Shown piece by piece: positions 26,183 through 35,879 of a DNA stretch of 64,000 nt. The stretch is from Synechococcus sp. BIOS-E4-1 (GTDB lineage Bacteria > Cyanobacteriota > Cyanobacteriia > PCC-6307 > Cyanobiaceae): contig NZ_CP047935.1 in the NCBI RefSeq assembly GCF_014279995.1, forward strand, positions 1,819,494 through 1,883,493, written 5' to 3'. Below the pieces are notes generated by a model. That model searched no databases and was not told the DNA's origin. It saw only the letters and a program-made list of their open reading frames with translations. Position 1 is the first letter of the stretch, and each line of letters begins with the position of its first letter. The translations under genes and the position numbers were made by a program.

Positions 26183-26574
26183 ATGGAAATCTGTTCAAAC
26201 GAGTCGAACAGTGTCTGATATCAGCACTGTTGGCGATGCTGATCGTTGTGCTGGCCCAGCCTGTTGTCGCCGGTCCTGTTGATTGGCGTGAAGTGCCATC
26301 CACCAGCGAAGGGCAGCAGTGGTGGGATGCCGGAAGCGTCCGCAGAACGAAGGAGGGCAATGTGTCTGTTCTCAGTCGGTACAGCCTGAAAACAGAAGAT
26401 GAGTCGCCTGCCCTGGGGACGCTTGTGGTGATGGAGATCGATTGTGATCAGTCGCTTTACCGTGACACTCAGAAGAACGGCCTGCCTCGATTTAGAGCTG
26501 AATGGGAAGCACCGTCCAAAGATGATCTGATCACCGAAGTCATCAACGCTGTCTGCAGTTCCGAACTGACCTGA
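26179..26574 (+). CDS. Secreted hypothetical protein
   Basis: 131 residues with a signal peptide (about 1-31, [16 protein letters not shown]). The mature part starts [19 protein letters not shown] and contains a single Cys pair (DCDQ..., VCSS) likely to be a disulfide. The ATG overlaps the accD stop (ATGA). Similar proteins in cyanobacteria are uncharacterised. Confidence 0.6.
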   Translation: MNGNLFKRVEQCLISALLAMLIVVLAQPVVAGPVDWREVPSTSEGQQWWDAGSVRRTKEGNVSVLSRYSLKTEDESPALGTLVVMEIDCDQSLYRDTQKNGLPRFRAEWEAPSKDDLITEVINAVCSSELT

Positions 26575-26605
26575 CTGCTTCCTTTCACCCGTCGCCCGGT
26601 TCACC

Positions 26606-27685
26606 ATGGCTCCCAATCCGACACCTCAACTCCCGATTGGTGTTGCCATCGCCGGTCTCGGATTCGGCGAAGCGGTGCATCTGCCCGCTCTGCAGAACGT
26701 TTCCGAGCTGGAACCTGTCGCTCTCTGGCATCCTCGTCAGGATCGGCTGGATCAGGCCTGCAGCAACTTCGGGCTGACTGGCTACAGCCACTGGGACTCA
26801 CTCCTCGAGGATTCCCAAGTCGATGCAGTCATCATTGCCACACCACCGGCCCCGCGTTATGAGCTGGCGAAACGAGCTCTGAAAGCAGGCAAGCATCTGC
26901 TGCTTGAGAAACCGGTCGCCCTGAACGCGGGGGAGGTGGCGGATCTGCAGCGCGAAGCCATCGGCAGAGGTCTCAGCGTTGCCGTTGACTTCGAATACAG
27001 AGCAGTTCCATTGTTTCAACAGGCAGCACGCCTTCTCCAGCAGGGAGCCGTGGGAACTCCCTGGCTCGTGAAACTGGACTGGTTGATGAGCAGCAGGGCC
27101 AATCCGCAACGAGCCTGGAACTGGTATTCGCAGGCACAAAAGGGGGGAGGCGTTCTCGGAGCTCTAGGGACCCATGCCTTTGACACATTGGCCTGGTTGA
27201 TCGGTTCTGTGGGAGAACCACAGGCCATGACACGCACCGCCATTGAACGGCGACCTGATTCCGAAGGCAGCATGCGAGCCGTCGACGCTGACGACATTGC
27301 CCTGATCAATGTCGAATTAGTGACTCATCAGGGCGGGGCTGTAGCCGCACAGATGGCACTGTCGTCGGTTGCCCGCAATGGTCGTGGCTGCTGGATTGAG
27401 ATCTACGGATCCGAAGGCAGTCTGGTTCTCGGAAGTGAAAACCAGAAGGATTATGTGCATGGTTTTTCCCTCACCCTGCAGAGAGATGGAGAAGCTCCTC
27501 GCAACGTCCAGCCGGATGAGGATCTGCGCTTCGGCACAACATGGAGTGATGGACGCGTGGCCCCTGTCGCTCGTCTGCAGCGCTGGTGGGCAGAAAGCAT
27601 CCACAGCGGCCATCCGATGGTGCCCGGCCTCGCTGAGGGCCTGGCGAGTCAGCAAGCCTGTGAGAGGACTTTGTCGTCACGCTGA
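26606..27685 (+). CDS. Gfo/Idh/MocA-family oxidoreductase
   Basis: 359 residues. Rossmann domain (GVAIAGLGFGEAVHLPAL, then DAVIIATPPAPRYELAKRAL and HLLLEKPVAL, the EKP motif) and the C-terminal dimerisation domain. Substrate is probably a sugar or inositol-type polyol with NAD(P); specificity cannot be read. Confidence 0.85.
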   Translation: MAPNPTPQLPIGVAIAGLGFGEAVHLPALQNVSELEPVALWHPRQDRLDQACSNFGLTGYSHWDSLLEDSQVDAVIIATPPAPRYELAKRALKAGKHLLLEKPVALNAGEVADLQREAIGRGLSVAVDFEYRAVPLFQQAARLLQQGAVGTPWLVKLDWLMSSRANPQRAWNWYSQAQKGGGVLGALGTHAFDTLAWLIGSVGEPQAMTRTAIERRPDSEGSMRAVDADDIALINVELVTHQGGAVAAQMALSSVARNGRGCWIEIYGSEGSLVLGSENQKDYVHGFSLTLQRDGEAPRNVQPDEDLRFGTTWSDGRVAPVARLQRWWAESIHSGHPMVPGLAEGLASQQACERTLSSR

Positions 27686-27799
27686 TTGCCTAAGCACATA
27701 ACGCGCGTCCAACTCCGTATCAACGGCAACTGCTTGGCGTGTCTTTAAAAAAGCCACGCATTTTTTAAATCGCTTTAATAAAAATAAATTTTTTGATCA

Positions 27800-28555
27800 A
27801 TGCTCAAAAAAACAACTTGTTTTGCAGCGCTGCTCTTGATGGCGGCATGCTCATCTGGATCGGTCAGCGACGACTCATCCAAGGACAAGGAAAAAATCTC
27901 AGCCGATAGAAGTGAGGTCGAAGCCTACGAGCAGAACGACACCACCCTTTCGGGAGAACAGAACAACAAAGATTTCGTCAACAAACTCGACGACACTGAC
28001 CTTGTCAGCGCTCTGAGAGATGGCGGCCATGTCATCTACCTCCGGCACACGAAAACCGTTAAGGATTGGGGTGATCAGGTCAGCCCCGCACTGAATCTTT
28101 CCGATTGCAACACTCAGCGGCGCCTGAGTACTGAAGGCAAGGCTGATGCCAAAGTCATCGGTGAAGGCATCAAGGCCGCAAACATTCCTATCGGAGATGT
28201 CATCTCAAGCGACTACTGCCGTGCCTACAACACTGCTGATCTCGCTTTCGGCAGATACACCAAGAATTCAAACCTGAATTTCCTGCCCTGTGTTGAGTGC
28301 ACTCCGGACGATTACAAGGAATACGCCACGCGTGTCGCTCCTTTGATGTCCGCGCTGCCTGAGACCGGGAAAAACACTGTCCTCGTTGGACATGATGATC
28401 CTTTCCAGGGAGTGACCATGCCTGTCGTTCCGACCAATGGTATTTATCCAGCACCCATGGGCGTTGCCTACGTTGTGAAGCCACTTGGAGATGACAAATT
28501 CGAGTTGGTCGCCAAGATCCTTCCCAATCAGTGGGAGCCTCTCTCTCAACTTTGA
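27800..28555 (+). CDS. Histidine phosphatase-like lipoprotein
   Basis: 251 residues with a lipobox (LLLMAAC, Cys about 17) followed by a Ser/Asp/Lys-rich linker. The phosphoglycerate-mutase-like fold is seen in HVIYLRHTKTVKD (RHT in place of RHG), LSTEGKADAKVIGEGI, ISSDYCRAYNTADLAFG and VLVGHDDPFQGVT (HDD in place of HE/HD). The catalytic RH and second His are kept but the surroundings are altered. Predicted periplasmic; a phosphatase or a binding protein. Confidence 0.75.
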   Translation: MLKKTTCFAALLLMAACSSGSVSDDSSKDKEKISADRSEVEAYEQNDTTLSGEQNNKDFVNKLDDTDLVSALRDGGHVIYLRHTKTVKDWGDQVSPALNLSDCNTQRRLSTEGKADAKVIGEGIKAANIPIGDVISSDYCRAYNTADLAFGRYTKNSNLNFLPCVECTPDDYKEYATRVAPLMSALPETGKNTVLVGHDDPFQGVTMPVVPTNGIYPAPMGVAYVVKPLGDDKFELVAKILPNQWEPLSQL

Positions 28556-28592
28556 TTTGGCCTGATCCAGATTGAAGCTTCGAACAGCAAAA

Positions 28593-28622
28593 AGCCTGCT
28601 CCTCAAGGAGCCGGCTTTTTTT
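28593..28622 (+). terminator. Terminator after the histidine phosphatase-like gene
   Basis: Hairpin AGCCTGCTCC / GGAGCCGGCT (one mismatch) with a CAA-like loop and seven T residues. Sits 40 bp after the stop of the lipoprotein gene. It also insulates the class I aldolase promoter downstream. Confidence 0.75.
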
Positions 28623-28865
28623 CGCCTCAGGGCAGTGAAAAACCAGCTTGTCCGAAGCGCGCGAACCACGAGCAGGAAATCAGCTGGAGCCGCAAGTCGT
28701 CAGTGGATCAAATCCCTTAGCCCAACTGCTAGCAAGCGGCAAGCCAACATTGGAGCGAAAATCAAATGTTGCAATAATTATGTAGCAAATCTCACTCAAA
28801 GGTGTAAACAGAGTGTCCTGGGCGTCCTTCTGGACCCCGAGACTCTCTCAATTCCGAAGAATCAA

Positions 28866-29933
28866 ATGGCACTGTCTGATTATTCCTCCGAACTGATTGC
28901 AACCGCGCAATCCCTCGCCTCACCTGGCAAGGGAATTCTCGCTGTGGATGAATCCACCAAGACCATTGGCAAGCGCCTGGGCTCCATCGGAGTTGAGAAC
29001 ACCGAAGCCAATCGCCAGGCTTATCGCGGAATGCTCTTCACCACAGCCGGCCTCGGAGACTTCATCAGCGGCGCCATTCTCTACGAAGAGACCCTCTTCC
29101 AGAACCATGCCGACGGCGAGTCGATGGTGAGCAAGCTTGGAAAGCTGGGCATTATTCCCGGCATCAAGGTCGACAAGGGCCTGCGTCCGCTGGCAGGCGC
29201 TGGTTCGGTCGAAACCCTTTGCACTGGTCTGGACGGACTGGTCGAACGTGCAGCCGACTATTACGCCCAAGGTGCGCGTTTCGCCAAATGGCGCGCCGTT
29301 TTGCAGATCACTTCAGACGGCTGCCCCTCACCATTGTCTGTTCGGGAGAATGCCTGGGGCCTGGCTCGCTACGCCCGCTCAGTCCAGGAATCCGGCCTTG
29401 TTCCAATTGTGGAGCCAGAAATCCTGATGGATGGTGATCACACCATCGAAACCACGGCCCGAATTCAGGAGCACGTGATCCAGGAGGTTTATCACGCCTG
29501 TCAGGCCAACGGTGTTCTGCTCGAGGGAACGCTGCTGAAGCCTTCGATGACCGTGCAGGGCGCCGATTGCTCCGGCAAGGCTGATCCAGCCAAAGTCGCT
29601 GCGATGACTGTGCGCACTCTGGAACGCAGCGTCCCCGCAAGCGTTCCCGGCATCGTCTTCCTCTCTGGTGGCCTGAGCGAAGAAGCGGCATCGGTCTACC
29701 TGAACAACATGAACACCATTGAGCGCAAGGCGAAGTGGAATCTGGGCTTCTCCTACGGAAGAGCACTGCAGCACTCCTGCCTGAAGGGATGGGCAGGTAC
29801 CAATCTCGAAGCTGGCCAGAAAGCACTGCTTGCACGTGCACAAGCCAACTCTGAGGCCTCACTCGGCCGCTATGTGCCCGGCTCCCAGCCCTCCTCCGAC
29901 GAGCAACTGTTCGTAGCCGGCTACACCTATTGA
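28866..29933 (+). CDS. Fructose-bisphosphate aldolase class I
   Basis: 355 residues from ATG 28866 (MALSDYSSELI); the frame is open further upstream through a terminator and is not coding there. Schiff-base family motifs: KGILAVDESTKTIGKRL, GIKVDKGLRPL, ARFAKWRAVL, VEPEILMDGDH, and GTLLKPSM with the catalytic Lys; FLSGGLSEEAAS. Cleaves fructose 1,6-bisphosphate and may act on sedoheptulose bisphosphate. A class II enzyme of unrelated fold lies directly downstream. Confidence 0.93.
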   Translation: MALSDYSSELIATAQSLASPGKGILAVDESTKTIGKRLGSIGVENTEANRQAYRGMLFTTAGLGDFISGAILYEETLFQNHADGESMVSKLGKLGIIPGIKVDKGLRPLAGAGSVETLCTGLDGLVERAADYYAQGARFAKWRAVLQITSDGCPSPLSVRENAWGLARYARSVQESGLVPIVEPEILMDGDHTIETTARIQEHVIQEVYHACQANGVLLEGTLLKPSMTVQGADCSGKADPAKVAAMTVRTLERSVPASVPGIVFLSGGLSEEAASVYLNNMNTIERKAKWNLGFSYGRALQHSCLKGWAGTNLEAGQKALLARAQANSEASLGRYVPGSQPSSDEQLFVAGYTY

Positions 29934-30012
29934 TTCATCATCACGTACAGCCTGTCGCCACTTCCGCGACAGACCTGCGTGACAAATTGAACGCCGCTCA
30001 GGTAAAGTCTCG

Positions 30013-30049
30013 GCCCTACGGACCTTTACGTCCGATAGGGCTTTTTTTT
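30013..30049 (+). terminator. Hairpin terminator or attenuator between the two aldolase genes
   Basis: GCCCTACGGAC / GTCCGATAGGGC stem (one bulge), loop of CTTTAC type, followed by eight T. It ends 11 bases before the ATG of the class II gene, so the downstream gene's leader contains or abuts it. Confidence 0.7.
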
Positions 30050-30060
30050 GGACTTTTTCT

Positions 30061-31134
30061 ATGGCGCTCGTTCCGCTTCGGCTTCTGCTCGACCACGCTG
30101 CCGAAAACGGCTACGGCATCCCTGCATTCAACGTCAACAACCTTGAGCAGGTGCAGGCAATCATGGAAGCGGCCGACGAGACCGACAGCCCGGTCATCCT
30201 GCAGGCTTCCCGTGGCGCACGCAGCTATGCGGGTGAGATTTTTCTACGCCACCTGATCCTGGCCGCAACTGAAACCTATCCCCACATTCCAGTGGTGATG
30301 CATCAGGACCATGGCAATGCCCCTGATACCTGCTACTCGGCGGCCATCAATGGATTCACTTCCGTGATGATGGATGGATCACTGGAAGCTGACGCCAAAA
30401 CACCCGCCAGTTACGACTACAACGTTTCAGTGACCAAGCAGGTTGTTGATTTTGCCCACTCCGTTGGCGTGAGTGTCGAAGGTGAACTGGGATGCCTGGG
30501 TTCACTGGAGACCGGAAAAGGCGAAGCCGAAGATGGCCATGGCTTCGAGGGTGAACTCTCCAAGGACATGCTTCTCACCGATCCAGCAGAAGCCGCAGAT
30601 TTCGTGGCCAAAACCAAGTGCGATGCTCTGGCCATCGCGATCGGCACCAGCCATGGAGCTTACAAATTCACCCGCAAACCCACCGGTGAAGTGCTGGCCA
30701 TCAGCCGAATCGCTGAGATTCACAAGGCCATTCCTAACACTCACCTGGTGATGCACGGATCCTCCTCAGTGCCCCAGGAGTGGCTGGAGATGATTAACAA
30801 GCATGGCGGTTCAATCCCTGAAACCTATGGAGTGCCTGTTGAGGAAATCCAGGAAGGGATTCGCAACGGTGTTCGCAAAGTGAACATCGACACCGACAAT
30901 CGCCTTGCTTTCACAGCCGCAGTACGTGAGGCTGCGATCGCTGATCCAGCTAATTTTGACCCCCGCCATTTCAACAAGCCTGCTCGCAAATACATGAAGC
31001 AGGTCTGCCTTGACCGCTATCAGCAGTTCTGGGCAGCAGGCAATGCCAGCAAAATTCAACAGCAGAGCATCACCTACTACGCCGGCCTCTACGCCAAGGG
31101 TGCACTGGATCCCAAAGCTGCTGTTGCTGTCTAA
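30061..31134 (+). CDS. fba: Fructose-bisphosphate aldolase class II
   Basis: 357 residues. Zinc-dependent family motifs: [38 protein letters not shown] (metal-ligand His), [42 protein letters not shown] and [14 protein letters not shown]. In cyanobacteria this is the main Calvin-cycle/glycolytic aldolase. No clear Shine-Dalgarno: the 12 bases before ATG are a T-rich terminator tail. Confidence 0.93.
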   Translation: MALVPLRLLLDHAAENGYGIPAFNVNNLEQVQAIMEAADETDSPVILQASRGARSYAGEIFLRHLILAATETYPHIPVVMHQDHGNAPDTCYSAAINGFTSVMMDGSLEADAKTPASYDYNVSVTKQVVDFAHSVGVSVEGELGCLGSLETGKGEAEDGHGFEGELSKDMLLTDPAEAADFVAKTKCDALAIAIGTSHGAYKFTRKPTGEVLAISRIAEIHKAIPNTHLVMHGSSSVPQEWLEMINKHGGSIPETYGVPVEEIQEGIRNGVRKVNIDTDNRLAFTAAVREAAIADPANFDPRHFNKPARKYMKQVCLDRYQQFWAAGNASKIQQQSITYYAGLYAKGALDPKAAVAV

Positions 31135-31162
31135 TCAACTTGATTGCACAATTTGCATCGCA

Positions 31163-31187
31163 AAGGGGCCATCAGGCCCTTTTTTTG
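31163..31187 (+). terminator. Terminator after class II aldolase
   Basis: Stem GGGCC (31166-31170) with GGCCC (31175-31179), loop ATCA, followed by seven or more T. Located 30 bp after the stop of the aldolase gene. Confidence 0.8.
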
Positions 31188-31415
31188 GACTTTCATCGAT
31201 CATTTCAAAGCCTCAGACAGGTCTGACTTGCTCAATCATCATTAATTAGCGTAAAAAAAGTGATTCAAGAAGACAAGCAATCCGACGCATTTCATCCACT
31301 CAATAACCATCAAAATGCCCCTTTCAAGAAAAGGAGCAGAAGCTTAAAAAAACATACTCACAAAATCCGACTCAACAAAAGAGCAATCCATAGCCAATAA
31401 GGCGCAGAGTTCATC

Positions 31416-32138
31416 ATGAGGCGCGCTCTACCATGGAAATCCAGTGGTCACTTTCGAATGGACGGCGTTCAAAATCCAATCTCGCCTGCCGAGCGACGAT
31501 CATTCGATCGATTAATCAATTTCACGGATGCTGTTGTTGCAATCGCCATTACCCTTCAGCTGCTTCCACTTGTTGACATTAAAGCGACTGATGGAGAGTC
31601 AATGTGGAAACTAATCAGCGATAACTCATCTCAAATTTTTGCTTTTTGGCTTAGCTTTTTAATCCTTTCCGTACTCTGGCTCAAGCACAATCAGGTCTTC
31701 AATTCGATGAGGGCTTTTGATGGAACGATTTTCTGGTTGAATTCAATTTGGATGGCATTGATTGTCTTTCTACCCTGGCCTACAGCACTTTACGGTTCCT
31801 TGAATGATGGCCAGCTAACTGAATCGCAGGGAATTGGTCTTTTTTACTGGTGGACACTCGCCCTGATCAGCGGCATTGGATGGCTTGTGGCAATCCATGC
31901 ATGGCAAAAGCCGGAGCTGTTAGAGCAGTCAGTACTCCTGGAGAGGAGCGAAAACTCTGGACTCAAAAAATATCGTGGTGCAGGCTTCGTTGCAGCTTTT
32001 CTATTGATTGGTCTTGCTGCTGAATTTTCGCCTCAGCTGACTCCCTATCTGATTATTGGAATTATTCCGATGGACTTGCTGCTGAGAAAAAGATCAGGAC
32101 GCAAAAGCAGACAGATTGATGTAGGCGACAGCATCTGA
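31416..32138 (+). CDS. TMEM175-family (DUF1211) membrane protein
   Basis: 240 residues. First helix carries RLINFTDAVVAIAITLQL, matching the RxxxFSD-type filter helix of TMEM175 potassium channels (T replaces S). Six hydrophobic segments are visible to about residue 220. Bacterial members have one such unit per subunit and form tetrameric K+ channels. ATG 31416 is used; ATG 31458 is a shorter alternative. Confidence 0.75.
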   Translation: MRRALPWKSSGHFRMDGVQNPISPAERRSFDRLINFTDAVVAIAITLQLLPLVDIKATDGESMWKLISDNSSQIFAFWLSFLILSVLWLKHNQVFNSMRAFDGTIFWLNSIWMALIVFLPWPTALYGSLNDGQLTESQGIGLFYWWTLALISGIGWLVAIHAWQKPELLEQSVLLERSENSGLKKYRGAGFVAAFLLIGLAAEFSPQLTPYLIIGIIPMDLLLRKRSGRKSRQIDVGDSI

Positions 32139-32148
32139 AAGAAACCCT

Positions 32149-33123
32149 TCAGGCCTGCAGTGTGAGTTGTCCTGATTGTGCGTTCAGCAGTGCTTCGCGT
32201 CCCAGAGGAAGTGCCAGGTTCGGTAAACCATGGCCAAGAGGAAGATCCATCACCAGAGGCACGCCGAGATCACTCAGGCGTTCCTCAAGGATTTCCGCCA
32301 TGGAGAAATCTCCAGGCAGAACGTCGTCTTCCTTCCAACTAAAGCGACCACATGCCACTCCAGCCAAACCTTTGAACAGTCCTGCGCTGCGCCATTGGGT
32401 GAGCATGCGATCCACTCGATAGGGCGCCTCGCCCACATCCTCCAGCACCAGAATCGCTCCCTTGAGCGAGGGGAACCAGCGGGTACCAATCAAATGGGTG
32501 GCGACCGTGAGGTTGGTCACCACCAGTCGCCCCCGTGCCATGCCACCGCGTAACCCTCGTCCTTGGAGGGGTTGTGTCGGTCGTCCGCTCAGCAGATCAA
32601 CCGTGCGTTGCCACTGTTTCTCAACGCCCCAGGCAGAGCCATGGATGGCTCCCAGCAGACCGGCCTGCCACTGGGCGAGCAGCAGGGCACTGCTGTCAGA
32701 GAAACCCAAAGACCAGAAAGGTCGCTCGGGAAACCGCAAACCAGACTCAAGCACCCGCGCAGCACCCCAGCCACCTCCCACATAAACAACACCATCGAGA
32801 GTTGGATCGTTCCAGGCCTCTTCGATCGACGCACGTCGTTGCGCATCAGTGGCAGAAAACCATTGCCACTGGCCTCTAACGCTTTCTGGAATTTCGAGAG
32901 CCCAGCCTTGGGCGGCGCATCGCTGAAGCAATGGCGTGAAATCTGTCTCAGGATCCATCCAGGTGCCTGGATTGATGGCTCTAAGCCGGGAACCTCGGCG
33001 AAGTGGAGGCACTGGCCGAGGTTGACGCGAACTGGAAGCGGCTTTGAGATGGCCTTCAGCAAAAGACACAGCAACTCCTGAGCCGGCGGAGAGAGCCAGC
33101 GCCAGAAGAGAACGACGACGCAT
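32149..33123 (-). CDS. S66-family LD-carboxypeptidase / MccF-like
   Basis: 324 residues with an Arg-rich signal sequence (MRRRSLLALALSAGSGVAVS). The S66 fold shows AINPGTW, a GVVYVGGGWGAAR strand-turn, GFSDSSALLLAQWQAG (nucleophile Ser), LVLEDVGEAPYRVDRMLTQW (catalytic Glu) and MDLPLGHGLPN (His). It would trim peptidoglycan peptides or hydrolyse peptide-nucleotide antibiotics such as microcin C. Ends right beside the convergent TMEM175-like gene. Confidence 0.8.
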   Translation of the reverse strand: MRRRSLLALALSAGSGVAVSFAEGHLKAASSSRQPRPVPPLRRGSRLRAINPGTWMDPETDFTPLLQRCAAQGWALEIPESVRGQWQWFSATDAQRRASIEEAWNDPTLDGVVYVGGGWGAARVLESGLRFPERPFWSLGFSDSSALLLAQWQAGLLGAIHGSAWGVEKQWQRTVDLLSGRPTQPLQGRGLRGGMARGRLVVTNLTVATHLIGTRWFPSLKGAILVLEDVGEAPYRVDRMLTQWRSAGLFKGLAGVACGRFSWKEDDVLPGDFSMAEILEERLSDLGVPLVMDLPLGHGLPNLALPLGREALLNAQSGQLTLQA

Positions 33124-33126
33124 GGG

Positions 33127-33780
33127 TCAGGAGAGCAGCGCTTCCAGGATGGCTCGACCTGCCGTTCCTCCCGTCTGCTGATCACAGGCACGCTCAGGAT
33201 GAGGCATCAGTCCGAGCACCGAACCGGATGCATTGGTGATACCGGCGATATCGCCCACGGAGCCATTGGGATTCACGCAGTACTGGAGAGCAATGGCATC
33301 GTCATCTTGAAGCTGCTTGAGCGTGTCATCGCTGCATTGGTAACGCCCTTCGCCGTGGGCAATCGGCAAGTAAAACTGACTGCCACGACCACGGGAGGAC
33401 AGCCATGGAGAGCGATCACTCACGACAGAAAGAGCGGTGTCTTCACAGATGAAGTGAAGATCACGGTTACGGGTGAGCGCTCCAGGCAGCAGTCCCAGTT
33501 CTGTCAACACCTGGAAACCATTGCAGATGCCAAGCACCCGTCCACCGGATGAGGCGAAACCGAGCAGCGATTCAAGGACCGGAGCAAACCGGGCTATCGC
33601 GCCGCAGCGCAGATAGTCCCCATAACTGAAGCCACCGGGAAGAACAACTGCAGCAAGGCCACTCAGGTCCCGTTCCTCATGCCAGAGGTAACGCGTGGGC
33701 ATCCCCAGGCAGCCCTCGGTGGCCCAGCGAACATCACGGTCGCAGTTCGATCCTGGAAAAACGACAACCCCGATGGTCAT
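33127..33780 (-). CDS. purQ: Phosphoribosylformylglycinamidine synthase, glutaminase subunit
   Basis: 217 residues. Class I amidotransferase: [49 protein letters not shown] (nucleophile Cys) and MPHPERACD (His and Glu). Supplies ammonia to PurL in purine synthesis. Overlaps purS by four bases (ATGA). Confidence 0.95.
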   Translation of the reverse strand: MTIGVVVFPGSNCDRDVRWATEGCLGMPTRYLWHEERDLSGLAAVVLPGGFSYGDYLRCGAIARFAPVLESLLGFASSGGRVLGICNGFQVLTELGLLPGALTRNRDLHFICEDTALSVVSDRSPWLSSRGRGSQFYLPIAHGEGRYQCSDDTLKQLQDDDAIALQYCVNPNGSVGDIAGITNASGSVLGLMPHPERACDQQTGGTAGRAILEALLS

Positions 33781-34031
33781 GGCTGGGTCAGCTCAAGAGT
33801 CCAGTTCTCGATCACGGGATTGGCCAGCAGCCGATCACTGAGCAGCTCCAGGTTGCGACGTGCTTCCGCCTCATCAGACGCCTCCAACTCCAGCTCCACT
33901 GCCTTGCCGATGCGCAGTCGCTCCACACCATCCACACCGAGGCGGGACGCGGCAGCCCTGGCAGCTTCACCGGCTGGGTCGAGAACCGATGGGCGCAGGT
34001 GCACCAGAACGCGGGCTTGGTAACGCGGCAC
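33777..34031 (-). CDS. purS: Phosphoribosylformylglycinamidine synthase subunit PurS
   Basis: 84 residues from GTG 34031 ([20 protein letters not shown]); the open frame to 34205 is longer than any PurS. The family's small dimeric alpha-beta fold is seen in ARVLVHLRP...[15 protein letters not shown] and ...ENWTLEL. PurS bridges PurL and PurQ in the complex. Confidence 0.9.
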   Translation of the reverse strand: MPRYQARVLVHLRPSVLDPAGEAARAAASRLGVDGVERLRIGKAVELELEASDEAEARRNLELLSDRLLANPVIENWTLELTQP

Positions 34032-34131
34032 GGGCTCCGAGCGGCAATTGTTAAATATTGACAGGCCAGGGGACCGCTTTCTTTCCACGAAATGCAGGTT
34101 GAAGAAAGCCCCTTGCCGCAACGGCCAGTCC

Positions 34132-34482
34132 GTGCCCCATCCACTGGCTTCCCTTATCCGCTCACTGAGCCAAACCAGCCTGCTGGTTGCGGCGGGACTT
34201 GGCATGGCAGCACCTGCCAGACCAGCCGTCAGCGTGCCTGTTGAATGCAGGCAACAGCATCAGGAGTGGCAGAACTGTCGGTACGAAAGCGATCAACCTG
34301 GAAGGAGCTGGCAGCTGGCGTTCGAAAACAACACTGTGCGCTTCTACCATGACGGCAGCGGTCGCATGAAGATGCAGCTGAATGACAATGGCGACTGGAC
34401 AGGCGTTCAGGCCCGTTGGATCGCGGAACGAACGCTCTGCTGGAACGACGTTTGTGCCCGAGGAGAGATCCCTCTGGATTGA
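34132..34482 (+). CDS. Secreted hypothetical protein
   Basis: 116 residues from GTG 34132, the first start before a signal peptide (SLIRSLSQTSLLVAAGLGMA). The mature part has four Cys (ECRQQHQEWQNCRYES..., TLCWNDVCARG), probably two disulfides. The frame is open from 34048 but that part is not protein-like. Convergent with the SDR gene, directly abutting. Confidence 0.6.
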   Translation: MPHPLASLIRSLSQTSLLVAAGLGMAAPARPAVSVPVECRQQHQEWQNCRYESDQPGRSWQLAFENNTVRFYHDGSGRMKMQLNDNGDWTGVQARWIAERTLCWNDVCARGEIPLD

Positions 34483-35187
34483 TCAGCGCTCAAGCGATGC
34501 ATTAACAGCGCACTCAAAGGGGACTGCCGCCGATGGGAGCGTCAGCAGATGCGCGCAGAGGCTGGCCAGATCCTCGGGCTGGGTCATCTGCTCAGGAGGC
34601 ATCGTCTTGACCCCTGCAGCCATCCGGGTATTCACCCAACCGGGACAGACGGCGGTCACGCGAATGCCGTTCTCCCACCCCTCGTTGCGCATGGTCTGGC
34701 AAAGGCCCATCAATGCGAATTTGGAAGCGGTATATCCAGCAAGCGAACCTTTGGACCTCTTGCCGCTCATCGAAACCAGCACCTGAATCCGACCCCGTCC
34801 GGAGTCAACGAGGGCTGACCAGGCAGCTCGGGTCAACCACCAGGGACCCATCACGTTCACCTTCCAGAGTTCATCCGGTTCAGACTGTTGCTCCTCACTG
34901 AACAGCAGGGGCGTGCGACGCAGGATTCCGGCGCAGTGGATGAGCGTGTCCAGGGATCCAAACCGGTTCAGGGTTGCCTCGACGACCCGTTGAGCATTCT
35001 CAGGAACGCGAGCGTCATAGGGGCATGACATGAGGCGGGCTGGAGCTTGCGCTGGATCCAGATCAGTTCCCAGCAAGGCCTCGGGATCCCGCACTGCCAG
35101 GCAGAGCTGATGACCCTGATCGATCAGCCTGCGAGCCACCGCAGCTCCAATCCCCCGGTTGGAACCTGTGATCACAACGGTTCTCAT
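34483..35187 (-). CDS. Short-chain dehydrogenase/reductase
   Basis: 234 residues. VVITGSNRGIGAAVARRL (cofactor loop), NVMGPWW region, and the Ser-Tyr-Lys triad in VSMSGKRSKGSLAGYTASKFAL. PGWVNTRM follows. Substrate unknown. Ends at 34483 immediately beside the convergent hypothetical gene. Confidence 0.85.
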   Translation of the reverse strand: MRTVVITGSNRGIGAAVARRLIDQGHQLCLAVRDPEALLGTDLDPAQAPARLMSCPYDARVPENAQRVVEATLNRFGSLDTLIHCAGILRRTPLLFSEEQQSEPDELWKVNVMGPWWLTRAAWSALVDSGRGRIQVLVSMSGKRSKGSLAGYTASKFALMGLCQTMRNEGWENGIRVTAVCPGWVNTRMAAGVKTMPPEQMTQPEDLASLCAHLLTLPSAAVPFECAVNASLER

Positions 35188-35261
35188 CTTTCATGGGAGG
35201 TCAGGATTGGAGCATGGTCCCATCGACGGGACAGCCTTTGCAGTAGTGGAGCCACCCCGCC

Positions 35262-35810
35262 GTGACCGACTGGAAAGACGCTTTCACAGGCTGGGGACTG
35301 AGCTGGGACGGATGGATCAACAACCGGCGCGGTGAGTGGTGGTTGCTGGCGCAGCTGGCCCTGATCACCTGCCATCTGTTGCCCGCCTGGCCCAAGCCTG
35401 AGTTCTTCGGGATCAGCTGGCCTCTTGCTGCTCAACTCACGGGCCTGATCATCCTGGCCATCGGACTGGGCCTGGCCGTCCAGGGATTTCTGACGCTGGG
35501 GCCCAGCCTTTCTCCCTTACCAGATCCGAAACCGGGAGCCGTTCTGATCACAACAGGGGTCTATGCAAGCTGCCGGCATCCCCTCTACCGAGCGGTACTG
35601 GTCTGTTCTCTGGGAGTGGTGATCGCTTTGGCAAGCCTGTTCCATCTTCTGCTCTTTCTCGCTCTGGTCTCTGTGCTGACAGGCAAGGCCCGACGCGAGG
35701 AGCGCGCACTGCTTCGAATGCTTCCCTCCTATGCGGACTACATGAAAACGACGGCGGCCATCGTCGCCCATTGCCCGGGGTTGGACTGGCGCCGACTCGA
35801 GGCCAGCTGA
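35262..35810 (+). CDS. Isoprenylcysteine methyltransferase-like membrane protein
   Basis: 182 residues from GTG. Four to five helices and the ICMT/PEMT-like motif GVYASCRHPLYRAVLVCSLG followed by REERALLRMLPSYADYM. Bacterial members methylate lipids or small carboxylates using SAM; the substrate is unknown. Confidence 0.7.
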   Translation: MTDWKDAFTGWGLSWDGWINNRRGEWWLLAQLALITCHLLPAWPKPEFFGISWPLAAQLTGLIILAIGLGLAVQGFLTLGPSLSPLPDPKPGAVLITTGVYASCRHPLYRAVLVCSLGVVIALASLFHLLLFLALVSVLTGKARREERALLRMLPSYADYMKTTAAIVAHCPGLDWRRLEAS

Positions 35811-35879
35811 ACAACCGTTTATTCATTCATCAAGCGATAATCATCCCCCTTAGGAAAGGCACGTTTTTCTGCCAACGGG

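Noticed and set aside
28572-28865. N-terminal extension of the class I aldolase
   Set aside because: The extra 98 codons run through a terminator hairpin and lack coding character; ATG 28866 starts a normal-length aldolase.
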